Below, piece by piece: positions 1-5,976 of a stretch of 10,257 bases of DNA. This stretch comes from an uncultured Gemmatimonadota bacterium (lineage in GTDB: Bacteria; Gemmatimonadota; Gemmatimonadetes; Gemmatimonadales; Gemmatimonadaceae). The notes below the pieces were generated by a model that saw only the letters and a list, made by a program, of their open reading frames with translations, was not told the origin of the DNA and searched no databases. A program made the position numbers and the translations under genes. Position 1 is the stretch's first letter; each line of letters opens with the position of its first letter. The stretch lies in the NCBI GenBank assembly GCA_903894655.1, contig CAITQY010000683.1, positions 1-10,257 of the forward strand. Reading direction: 5' to 3'.

Positions 1-310
1 AGCCGAGCAGTTCGTCGGTGTCGGTGGCGCCGTTCGCTTCGATCAACATCACGCTGCCCGGATCGTTCGGTACCGCCTGCAACGTATCAAGAAGTTCCCG
101 CAGCGAACCACAGCAGACGCACTCGCCGTTCAACGGCGTGACGAGTGCATCGAGTTCGCCCAGTCGTGTCGCATCGATCTTCGCATTCTCGAAATCATTG
201 AGCACGATGCGCACGCGCACGCCGCGCTCGAGCAGCTGCGGAATGAGCGTGGTGAGAAAGCGTGTCTTGCCAGCGCCGAGGAACCCGGCCATCAGCACGA
301 GCGGAATCAT
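1..310 (-). CDS. COG0523 / CobW-like G3E GTPase, N-terminal part (cut by window edge)
   Basis: This is the first 103 residues of a cytoplasmic G3E-family GTPase of the COG0523 (CobW/YjiA/YeiR/ZNG1) group. In this family GTP hydrolysis drives metal insertion or metal trafficking, often of zinc. Visible motifs are a Walker A GFLGAGKT (residues 9-16), NDF at 38-40, a C-x-C-C metal motif (ECVCCGS, residues 63-69) and a Walker-B-like strand ending in EANG (91-94). Two positions differ from the usual pattern: the residue before CxCC is Glu rather than Gly, and the usual E-x-S-G is E-x-N-G. The ATG at 310 puts the P-loop close to the N-terminus, as is normal, and no other in-frame start fits. It follows the fusion transporter by 19 nt on the same strand, so co-transcription is likely. 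The family call is firm. The metal is unknown, though the transporter next door suggests zinc or copper. Confidence 0.88.
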   Translation of the reverse strand, partial: MIPLVLMAGFLGAGKTRFLTTLIPQLLERGVRVRIVLNDFENAKIDATRLGELDALVTPLNGECVCCGSLRELLDTLQAVPNDPGSVMLIEANGATDTDELLG

Positions 311-329
311 GTGCGCGACCCGCGGGACA

Positions 330-2183
330 TCATACCGGCGACATCCGGAGTTCGCCGAGGAAGCCGCGGGCTCCACGTCGAAGCACCGAGGCCGCATACA
401 ACGCAGCGAGTGCGATGACCGAAAACAGTTCCAGCGGCGACGTGCGCTCGAGCGACGATGGCGAGAGCGTCGGCATCGACGCAGCGGGCAGCGCCGCGTT
501 CACGAGGAGGCCAGCCGCAATGGCCGCCACGATCATCGCCGCCGTGAACGCATACGCGAAGCGCGCGCCGTGCAAGCGCGAGAGAATGCCGATGGTGGCC
601 ATGTTCGTGGCCGGGCCGGTGATCAACAGCGCGAGCCCGGCGCCCGGTGACACACCGGCCGCCACCAGCACCGCCACCAATGGGGTGGAGGCCGACGCGC
701 ACACGTACAGCGGCAGGCCGATCGCGGCGAAGAGCAGCACATCGACACCGGCCGGGAGGCGCGTCATCCACGAGCCGTCCATGATGGGGCCCAGCAACGC
801 AGCGATGATCAGCCCCACCAGAATCCAAGGGGCCGTGTGATCGATCATGTCCCCGAAGCCGCTGCGCATGGCCGTCTGCAGGCGGCGGCCGAGCGGCGCC
901 ACGGCGACATCGGCCACGGCGAGCGGCAGCGTACGTGCGGCCGCACGCGATGGTGAGAGGCGCGCCATGACCAACGCGACGACCAGAGCGACCGTGGCCG
1001 CGGCGGCCACACGTACGATTGTGAACGGCGCGCCGAGCAGCGGCACGGACAGCAGCACGGCATCGATCCCGAGTTCCGGCGTGGCGATGAGAAACGCCAC
1101 CGCGGCGGCCGTCGAGACGCCCTGCTTCACCAGTCCTTCGTACAGGGGCACGACGCCGCACGAGCAGATCGGCAGCGGTAGCCCGAGCGCCATGCCCGAA
1201 AGTCCCTGTCGCACGGCGGAGCCCCGATTCAGCCACGCGAGTTTTCCGGGGGCCACGAACACATGTACCAAACCAGCCATCAGGTACGCCACCAGCAACG
1301 CCGGCGCACTCTCGAGCGCCAGCCCTGCGAAGCTCGTCCACACCGCCGACAGCGGCGCATCCCCGAGGTCGGTCTGACTCAGATGTAGCACGACCAGCAG
1401 AGCGATGCCGAGCAGGGCGCCGATGCCGTTTGGGAGGCGCGTGGCGGCATCGAGACGAATCTCGTGGTGCTCGGCATCGACCGCGTCGGGCGCCCGGTGC
1501 GCGTGATCATGCCCATGTTCGTGCCCATGGTCGTGCCCATGTTCGTGTGCATGCGCCGGTGCATGGCTGTGGCCATGCTCGTGATCGTGGGCATGCGCCG
1601 GGTGGGCAATCACATGGAGCAACGAGCCGCCAACGACCGCTTCGAACCAGACGCCGGCACGATCGGGGAGCACCGCGAAGATCGTCGGCTCCGCGAAGTA
1701 TCCGACGACCGTGGTGACCGCCATCAGGAGCAGCACGAACCAGGTCACGCTGCGGGGCCGGTCACTGAGCACCCACCACACCATGAGACTCACGGGGAGC
1801 TGGTGGAGCACGACGCCGTAGCCGATCAGGCTCGAGGGGGTCGCGGCCGACTGGGCCAGCGCACTGCCGTCGAGGGCCGAGTGAATGGCGACGCCGACGA
1901 GGGCCAGGAGCAGGACGGCGGTGTGCGTTTGCTGCACGCCAAAACGGAACAGCCGCTCCGCCAGATTCGGCAACGTGAAGCCGGCGAGCATAAACAGGCC
2001 GGCCCACAGGTCACGATGCGCGATGGCATGCGGAATCACGTCCAGCAGGACCAACCCGCCAATCGTGACCAGCACGAACCCGTCGATGAAGGCCAGCATC
2101 TGGGGCCGCGCCTTGGCCGCCCGCGCCACGAGGGGCCCGGTGCCCAGGCCCGCCATGCTGGCGAACAGCAAGGCGTGGTTCAT
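330..2183 (-). CDS. Fusion metal transporter: ZIP-like domain, His-rich linker, COG0701 (ArsP/SO_0444-like) permease
   Basis: This 617-residue inner-membrane protein has three parts. Residues 1-190 are hydrophobic and ZIP-like: GTGP at 14-17, DVIPH at 48-52, HSALDG at 101-106 (compare HNxxDG of ZIP helix 4) and HQLP at 127-130 (compare HExP of helix 5). Residues 194-229 form a loop with 17 His in 36 residues, mostly alternating with Asp, Glu, Gly or Ala; such loops bind Zn or Cu in many transporters. Residues 255-560 are a permease of the COG0701/PF03773 type, with the hallmark PLPICSCGVVPLYEG (336-350), a second family-like segment at GLPLYVCASASTPLVAVLV (489-507) and GPATN (523-527). Relatives in the SO_0444 group are annotated as Cu/Zn efflux proteins. 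A last hydrophobic stretch is at about 585-600. The ATG at 2183 is the only in-frame start after a stop near 2265; no Shine-Dalgarno is visible. Direction of transport and the metal are inferences. Confidence 0.85.
   Translation of the reverse strand: MNHALLFASMAGLGTGPLVARAAKARPQMLAFIDGFVLVTIGGLVLLDVIPHAIAHRDLWAGLFMLAGFTLPNLAERLFRFGVQQTHTAVLLLALVGVAIHSALDGSALAQSAATPSSLIGYGVVLHQLPVSLMVWWVLSDRPRSVTWFVLLLMAVTTVVGYFAEPTIFAVLPDRAGVWFEAVVGGSLLHVIAHPAHAHDHEHGHSHAPAHAHEHGHDHGHEHGHDHAHRAPDAVDAEHHEIRLDAATRLPNGIGALLGIALLVVLHLSQTDLGDAPLSAVWTSFAGLALESAPALLVAYLMAGLVHVFVAPGKLAWLNRGSAVRQGLSGMALGLPLPICSCGVVPLYEGLVKQGVSTAAAVAFLIATPELGIDAVLLSVPLLGAPFTIVRVAAAATVALVVALVMARLSPSRAAARTLPLAVADVAVAPLGRRLQTAMRSGFGDMIDHTAPWILVGLIIAALLGPIMDGSWMTRLPAGVDVLLFAAIGLPLYVCASASTPLVAVLVAAGVSPGAGLALLITGPATNMATIGILSRLHGARFAYAFTAAMIVAAIAAGLLVNAALPAASMPTLSPSSLERTSPLELFSVIALAALYAASVLRRGARGFLGELRMSPV
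1512..1547. repeat. Three tandem 12-nt units inside the His-rich linker
   Basis: Plus-strand units cccatgttcgtg, cccatggtcgtg and cccatgttcgtg follow each other directly, differing by one base in the middle copy. On the coding (minus) strand each unit gives four residues of the alternating His/Asp-or-Glu/His/Gly pattern, so gain or loss of a unit would keep frame and only change loop length. Similar but degenerate units continue to about 1604. Confidence 0.8.
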
Positions 2184-2241
2184 GGGAGGTGCGCGTAGCG
2201 GCCGTGTGCACCGACCATCGACCGTGTGAGCGACATGCCGA

Positions 2242-2271
2242 AAGATAGCGTTATTGCGAAGAGACTATCAA
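2242..2271 (-). promoter_or_regulatory. Sigma70-like promoter for the fusion transporter
   Basis: Read on the minus strand there is TTGATA (2271-2266; 5 of 6 to the -35 consensus), an 18-nt spacer and TATCTT (2247-2242; 4 of 6 to the -10 consensus). Expected transcription would begin near 2235, giving a leader of about 50 nt before the ATG at 2183. The patch is noticeably richer in A and T than its surroundings and overlaps the end of the PAP2 gene. Predicted by eye only. Confidence 0.45.
2244..2269. promoter_or_regulatory. Inverted repeat over the promoter, possible metalloregulator operator
   Basis: The sequence gatag-N16-ctatc has perfect 5-bp outer arms with further scattered matches inside (three inner pairs plus one G-T pair). 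It covers the spacer and both edges of the predicted -35/-10 elements, where a repressor would block polymerase. Length and AT-rich ends are in the range of Fur/Zur-family boxes, but it does not match a canonical Fur or Zur consensus and I see no second copy before the Fur-family gene at 2966. Confidence 0.3.
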
Positions 2272-2906
2272 GTGGAGCTGCCCGTTAGCGGGACGACACC
2301 GATGGTGCCCCTCCTGTCGGCACGCCCCCAAACCCAGCCGCCAACCATTAAACCGAGCACGGCGGCGACCACGGTGTCGCTCAGGAAATGGCCCATCGCC
2401 AGCACCCGCGTGGCGGCACATCCGGCGGCCAGCGTGTACCACAGCCAGCGCGCCCGGGGATACAGCCGCGCCAGCACCGCCGCCCCCGCGAACGCGACCA
2501 ACGTGTGGCTGCTCGGCATCCCCATCCCGCGATTCGACAGCGGCCCGTCGGCGAAGGGGCGAAATACGTATTCGAACACGTCGGGATTGGGGCGCAACCG
2601 ACGGATGGAGAGCTTGAGGAGTTCGGCGAGCGCACCACCGAGCGCCGGCCCCAAGACGAGCGCCCACGCGTACGCTGAACGCCGCGGGTGCTCACGCTGC
2701 TGCAACCAAAAGCCCAAGGCGATCACGCCCCACGTGGGGAGATATCCCATGGAACGCAGCAGGCGCCCCCAGTCCTTGTCGTTCACGGAGAGCAGTCGCG
2801 CCGAACGCCACGCGGTGCCATCGAGCAGGTGGGCGCACGCGATGGCCACGACGGCGATGATCAGGAACCGAAGCCAGCGGGCTCGCGCGGAATTAGCAGA
2901 CGTCAT
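2268..2906 (-). CDS. PAP2-superfamily membrane phosphatase
   Basis: This is a 212-residue type-2 phosphatidic acid phosphatase-like integral membrane protein. The three catalytic motifs of the family are all present: K98-x6-R105-P106, PSSH at 131-134, and R167-x5-H173-x3-D177, the last carrying the nucleophilic histidine. Hydrophobic helices lie at about 12-28, 55-68, 80-97, 135-148, 155-170 and 178-192, consistent with an active site facing outside the cytoplasm. Members remove phosphate from lipid phosphates such as phosphatidate or undecaprenyl diphosphate; the substrate cannot be told from sequence. The ATG at 2906 has no clear Shine-Dalgarno. It is divergent from the Fur-family gene with about 60 nt between, and is followed by the metal transporter on the same strand. 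Its link to the metal genes is unclear. Confidence 0.85.
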   Translation of the reverse strand: MTSANSARARWLRFLIIAVVAIACAHLLDGTAWRSARLLSVNDKDWGRLLRSMGYLPTWGVIALGFWLQQREHPRRSAYAWALVLGPALGGALAELLKLSIRRLRPNPDVFEYVFRPFADGPLSNRGMGMPSSHTLVAFAGAAVLARLYPRARWLWYTLAAGCAATRVLAMGHFLSDTVVAAVLGLMVGGWVWGRADRRGTIGVVPLTGSST

Positions 2907-2968
2907 GAACGGGAAATCAACGCCGCGCCAGCCCTACACGCCACTCGGTCCCCAGGCATATTGGAGTG
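2907..2968. promoter_or_regulatory. Divergent intergenic region between PAP2 gene and Fur-family gene
   Basis: About 60 nt must hold the start signals for both directions. On the plus strand CATATT (2957-2962) is the best -10-like hexamer. Only a weak -35 candidate is seen, and transcription from it would begin at or next to the ATG at 2969. No convincing inverted repeat or Fur-box-like site is visible. Low certainty. Confidence 0.3.
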
Positions 2969-3343
2969 ATGGAACGCAACACGAAACAGCGCGATGCGAT
3001 CCGGCAGGTTTTCGAGGTCACGCCCCGTCCGCTGGGGCCCACCGAGGTGCTCGAAGCCGGTCGGGAGCAGATGGCGACGCTCGGCATCGCGACCGTCTAC
3101 CGCACGATCAATGCGCTGGTGGAAACCGGCTGGTTGGTGCCGGTGGAACTCCCGGGCGAAGCGCCGCGCTACGAGCGCGCCGGCATCGAACATCATCATC
3201 ATTTCCGCTGCCGTAGCTGCGCTCGCGTGTTTGAAATCCATGGATGCCCCGGCGATTTGCGCGAACTCACGCCCGAAGGCTTTCGGCTGGAGTCGCACGA
3301 CGTCACGCTGTACGGGCAGTGCGCGCGATGCGCGGCCGCGTGA
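2969..3343 (+). CDS. Fur-family metal-responsive repressor (Zur/PerR-like)
   Basis: This 124-residue cytoplasmic DNA-binding regulator has the expected Fur-family order. A winged helix occupies about 1-70, with the recognition segment GIATVYRTINALVETGW (39-55). A dimerisation and metal domain follows with HHHHF (75-79), C81-x2-C84 and C118-x2-C121, the four cysteines that bind structural zinc. Further candidate ligands for the sensing site are H76, H78, E89, E108 and H110. The length is slightly short for the family. The start is taken as the ATG at 2969; a GTG directly before it (2966) would add one residue. The nearby ggag is too close to be a good ribosome site for either. The stop overlaps the Sco start. 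Fur, Zur, PerR and Mur cannot be separated from sequence alone; the nearby ZIP/COG0701 transporter and COG0523 GTPase favour a Zur-like role. Confidence 0.9.
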   Translation: MERNTKQRDAIRQVFEVTPRPLGPTEVLEAGREQMATLGIATVYRTINALVETGWLVPVELPGEAPRYERAGIEHHHHFRCRSCARVFEIHGCPGDLRELTPEGFRLESHDVTLYGQCARCAAA

Positions 3344-3954
3344 GTGTCGCTGGCGTGAGTCTCGCGACCGTGCGCGTCGTGGGTCTGCTGGGTCGAGGCA
3401 TGGTGCTGGCGAGTGCCGTGCTGCTGACCGCGTGCGATCTCGCCGGTGGCTTCAAGGGCATGGCGATCGATCCGCCGCGCGACATGCCCACCTTTGCCTT
3501 CACCAAGTCCGACGGCTCCCGGTTCCTCACGGCGCCGGAAGCGGGCCGCCCCATGGTGCTGTTCTTCGGGTACACCCATTGCCCGGATGTCTGCCCCACC
3601 ACGCTGGCCGACTGGAAACGCGTACGCGCCACACTGGGTAACGACGCGACACGGGTCCGCTTCGTGTTCGTCACGGTCGATCCCGATCGTGACACGCCGG
3701 CGGTCGCCGAGCGGTACGCGAAGATGTACGACCCGTCGTTTATCGGCGTGTCCGGCGATGCCATCACGACGTCGCGCATGATGGACGCCTTCGGCGTGGC
3801 CGCGGCCCGTGAGCGCGGCACGAACGCGACCGGGTATCTCGTGAGTCATTCGTCACAGGTCTTTCTGGTGGATGCGCAGGGCAAGCTGGTGGCGCTGTAC
3901 CCGTTTGGGACGGAATGGAACGCCTTGGCGGCCGATCTCGAGCGGTTGCTATGA
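3340..3954 (+). CDS. Sco1/SenC family copper chaperone lipoprotein
   Basis: With the GTG at 3340 this is a 204-residue thioredoxin-fold Sco protein, which delivers copper to or reduces the CuA site of cytochrome c oxidase outside the cytoplasmic membrane. The signal peptide ends in a lipobox, LTAC, with C32 as the lipidated residue. The copper site is intact: C81-P-D-V-C85 and H170 (in SHSSQVFLVD). TVDPDRDTP (112-120) is typical of the family. I chose GTG 3340 because its GTGA overlap with the Fur-family stop repeats the pattern at later junctions. An ATG at 3328 (12 nt upstream) is the main alternative and would add four residues. It is translationally coupled to the regulator upstream and the PCuAC gene downstream. 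Confidence 0.93.
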   Translation: MSVAGVSLATVRVVGLLGRGMVLASAVLLTACDLAGGFKGMAIDPPRDMPTFAFTKSDGSRFLTAPEAGRPMVLFFGYTHCPDVCPTTLADWKRVRATLGNDATRVRFVFVTVDPDRDTPAVAERYAKMYDPSFIGVSGDAITTSRMMDAFGVAAARERGTNATGYLVSHSSQVFLVDAQGKLVALYPFGTEWNALAADLERLL

Positions 3955-4403
3955 TCGTGCGCACAGCTCCCGTTGTCCGCCCGGCGGCCGTGCTGGTGAC
4001 TGGACTCGCGATCGCGTGCAGCACCAGTGCCGCACCGCCCATCGAACGGATTGCGGTGCGGAGCGGATGGGCGCGCATCGCGGATTCCGGTGCGACGAGC
4101 GGCGCCTACATGGAGATCGCCAACAACGACACCGTGGCGATCACGCTGGTTGGAATCACGACCAACGACGCCGGAGCGGCCGAAGTGCATGAGACCATGC
4201 AGCACGACGGCATGGCGCACATGATGCCGCGCGCCGACGTGGGCATTCCGGCCGGTGACGTGCTGACGATGGCGCCGGGCGGGGTGCACGTGATGCTGGT
4301 CAACGTGCGCCGTACGCTCGCGATCGGTGACAGTGTCCGACTGCGGTTGCGATTCAGCGACAGCACGACCGTGGCCGTGACGGCACCGGTGCGCACACCG
4401 TGA
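3951..4403 (+). CDS. PCuAC family (DUF461) periplasmic copper chaperone, lipoprotein
   Basis: This 150-residue copper(I) chaperone has the family's H-x10-M-x21-H-x-M site exactly: H80, M91, H113 and M115. Extra Met and His residues (M83, H85, M88, H90, M92) cluster in the loop between. The N-terminus is basic, then hydrophobic, and ends at LAIAC with C23 as probable lipid anchor; Ala rather than Leu at -3 makes this lipobox slightly weak. PCuAC proteins pass Cu(I) to subunit II of cytochrome oxidase together with Sco, which is the gene directly upstream. The ATG at 3951 overlaps the Sco stop as ATGA, fixing the start. No cytochrome oxidase gene is in view. Confidence 0.93.
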   Translation: MIVRTAPVVRPAAVLVTGLAIACSTSAAPPIERIAVRSGWARIADSGATSGAYMEIANNDTVAITLVGITTNDAGAAEVHETMQHDGMAHMMPRADVGIPAGDVLTMAPGGVHVMLVNVRRTLAIGDSVRLRLRFSDSTTVAVTAPVRTP

Positions 4404-4750
4404 CCGCCTCGCGCGTGGCGATGCTCGTTGCCATTGTGGCCGTGAGCGCCGGACTCGCCTGGTTCAGCTGGCCGCGTCCGGATACGTTGATCCGCGTGAC
4501 GCGCGGCGGCGTGGCGTTGGTCACCGACGCCTACGGCCGGACGGCGCCGCTCGACGATACGGTATTCGTGCGCGGCGGCGGCGCGCGACGCACGATCCGT
4601 GTCGTCAACGAGGATACGGTCAAGCACCAGCTGGCGATGTTCAACATCCCCGCCGGCGAACAGACCGAGTACACCGTGCCACCCGGTACCTTCGGTGGCG
4701 TCTGCTCGGCACATCCGACCAGCAAGCACCTCACGTTCGTCATCCGGTGA
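4400..4750 (+). CDS. Membrane-anchored cupredoxin-like protein
   Basis: This 116-residue protein has one N-terminal hydrophobic segment (about 6-24) and a soluble beta-rich domain outside the cytoplasm. The fold resembles a small cupredoxin: a strand TIRVVNEDTVKHQL (65-78) carrying H76, then a C-terminal loop with C102-S-A-H105-P-T-S-K-H110-L111. One Cys, two His and a following residue is the arrangement of a type 1 copper site; here the axial place, usually Met or Leu, would be H110 or L111. It lacks the second Cys of a CuA centre. The GTG at 4400 overlaps the PCuAC stop (GTGA). Position after Sco and PCuAC suggests a third copper carrier or electron carrier. The fold is inferred from pattern; I do not recognise a named family. 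Confidence 0.7.
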   Translation: MTASRVAMLVAIVAVSAGLAWFSWPRPDTLIRVTRGGVALVTDAYGRTAPLDDTVFVRGGGARRTIRVVNEDTVKHQLAMFNIPAGEQTEYTVPPGTFGGVCSAHPTSKHLTFVIR

Positions 4751-5976
4751 GCAGCCTCATGGTCGACCCCACGGCGTTTTCAGACGCTGCCGAGACGCGC
4801 GGTATGGATGCCGCGCTCGACGAGGAGCTGCAGGGGCTGCAGAGCGCCGGCCTGCGTCGCTCGCTGCGGCAGGTGCATCAGCGACGCGCCGGCACCGTGT
4901 TGCTCGACGGCGAGCGTGTGGCCGACTTCGCATCCAACGATTATCTCGGCCTCGCCGCTGATCCGCGCCTGTCGCGCGCCGCCAGCGCGGTATTGCAAGC
5001 CGAAGGTGTCGGCGCCGGCGCCGCGCGGCTGATTTCGGGGAATCACCCGATCCATGAGGTCCTCGAACGCACCCTCGCGCGTTTCAAGGGCTGCGAACAC
5101 GCGCTGCTGTTTCCGTCGGGCTACATGGCCAACGTCGGTGCCATTCCAGCGCTCGTAGGCCCCGGCGACGTGATTTATTCCGACGCGCTCAGTCACGCGT
5201 CGCTGATCGACGGCTGTCGACTGTCGAAGGCGACGATCCGGGTGTTTCCGCACGCCGACGTCGAGGCGCTGGCCGCGATGCTGGAGGCCGATCGTCACGA
5301 GTTCCGTCGGGCGTTGATCGTGGTGGAAGGCATCTTCTCGATGGACGGGGATCTCTTCCCGCTCGATCAGCTGGTACCACTGGCGCGTCGATACGATGCG
5401 TGGACGTACGTGGACGACGCGCATGGCACGGGCGTGCTGGGGGCCACGGGCGCCGGCTCGGTCGAACACTGCGGCGTGACCGGACAGATCGACGTGATCG
5501 TGGGCACGCTGGGCAAGGCGATGGGCACCTCGGGCGCCTACGTGGCCGGCTCGCAGGTGCTGGTGGATTATCTCACCAGCCGCGCGCGATCGTTCATCTA
5601 CACCACCGGCGCACCGGCCGCCATTTCGGCGGCGACGCTGGAGGCCCTCCGCATCATTCAGGTGGAGTCGTGGCGTCGTGACGCGGTGCGCGAACGGGCC
5701 ATGCGTTTGCGCGAGCGCCTTCGTGCCGCCGGCCGTGAAGCGCCGGGCATGAGCGACGGGCACATCATTCCGGTGTTGATCGGCGATCCGATGCACACCA
5801 TGCGAGTTGTGGCCGACCTGCGTCGTCGCGGTTTTCTGGTGGGTGGCGTACGTCCGCCGACGGTGCCGACTGGCACGTCGCGGCTGCGCATCTCGGTGTC
5901 GGCGGTGCATCCGATGGAGCTGGTGGACGCGCTGGCCGCCACCCTCATTGACGTTATGCGCGGGATGCCAGTATGA
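4747..5976 (+). CDS. bioF: 8-amino-7-oxononanoate synthase
   Basis: BioF condenses pimeloyl-ACP or pimeloyl-CoA with L-alanine, releasing CO2, to form 8-amino-7-oxononanoate, the first ring-building step of biotin synthesis. It is a PLP enzyme of the alpha-oxoamine synthase group. Seen here: SNDYLGLA near 58-65, SGYMANVGAI, SHASLIDG with the PLP-stacking His, DDAHGTG with H226, and the PLP-binding lysine K257 in GTLGKAMGTSG. At 409 residues it is a little longer than typical because of the N-terminus. The GTG at 4747 overlaps the preceding stop (GTGA). ATG 4759, with ggtgag 7 nt before it, and ATG 4804 are alternatives. The related kbl enzyme (2-amino-3-ketobutyrate ligase) is the main confusion, but the following bioA, bioD and bioB settle the call. 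Confidence 0.94.
   Translation: MSSLMVDPTAFSDAAETRGMDAALDEELQGLQSAGLRRSLRQVHQRRAGTVLLDGERVADFASNDYLGLAADPRLSRAASAVLQAEGVGAGAARLISGNHPIHEVLERTLARFKGCEHALLFPSGYMANVGAIPALVGPGDVIYSDALSHASLIDGCRLSKATIRVFPHADVEALAAMLEADRHEFRRALIVVEGIFSMDGDLFPLDQLVPLARRYDAWTYVDDAHGTGVLGATGAGSVEHCGVTGQIDVIVGTLGKAMGTSGAYVAGSQVLVDYLTSRARSFIYTTGAPAAISAATLEALRIIQVESWRRDAVRERAMRLRERLRAAGREAPGMSDGHIIPVLIGDPMHTMRVVADLRRRGFLVGGVRPPTVPTGTSRLRISVSAVHPMELVDALAATLIDVMRGMPV

Noticed and set aside
307..1341. Minus-strand reading frame in another phase inside the fusion transporter, and the plus-strand frame 1464-2198
   Set aside because: Both are Arg/Gly/His-rich shadows of the permease gene; the frame at 330-2183 has clear transporter motifs throughout.
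1497..1604. Short repeats suggesting a CRISPR array
   Set aside because: Units are 12 nt, directly adjacent with no unique spacers, and encode the His-rich loop.
2244..2269. The gatag/ctatc inverted repeat as a terminator of the PAP2 gene
   Set aside because: A 5-bp stem with a 16-nt loop and no T-run is too weak for an intrinsic terminator; a promoter or operator role fits better.
4700..4760. A BirA operator or biotin-responsive element before bioF
   Set aside because: bioF overlaps the preceding gene and no TTGTAAACC-type dyad is present.
4780..5910. Long minus-strand reading frame (376 codons) opposite bioF
   Set aside because: It lies wholly antisense to a well-supported bioF, its translation is rich in Arg/His with no recognisable motif, and such open frames are expected on the antisense strand of GC-rich genes.
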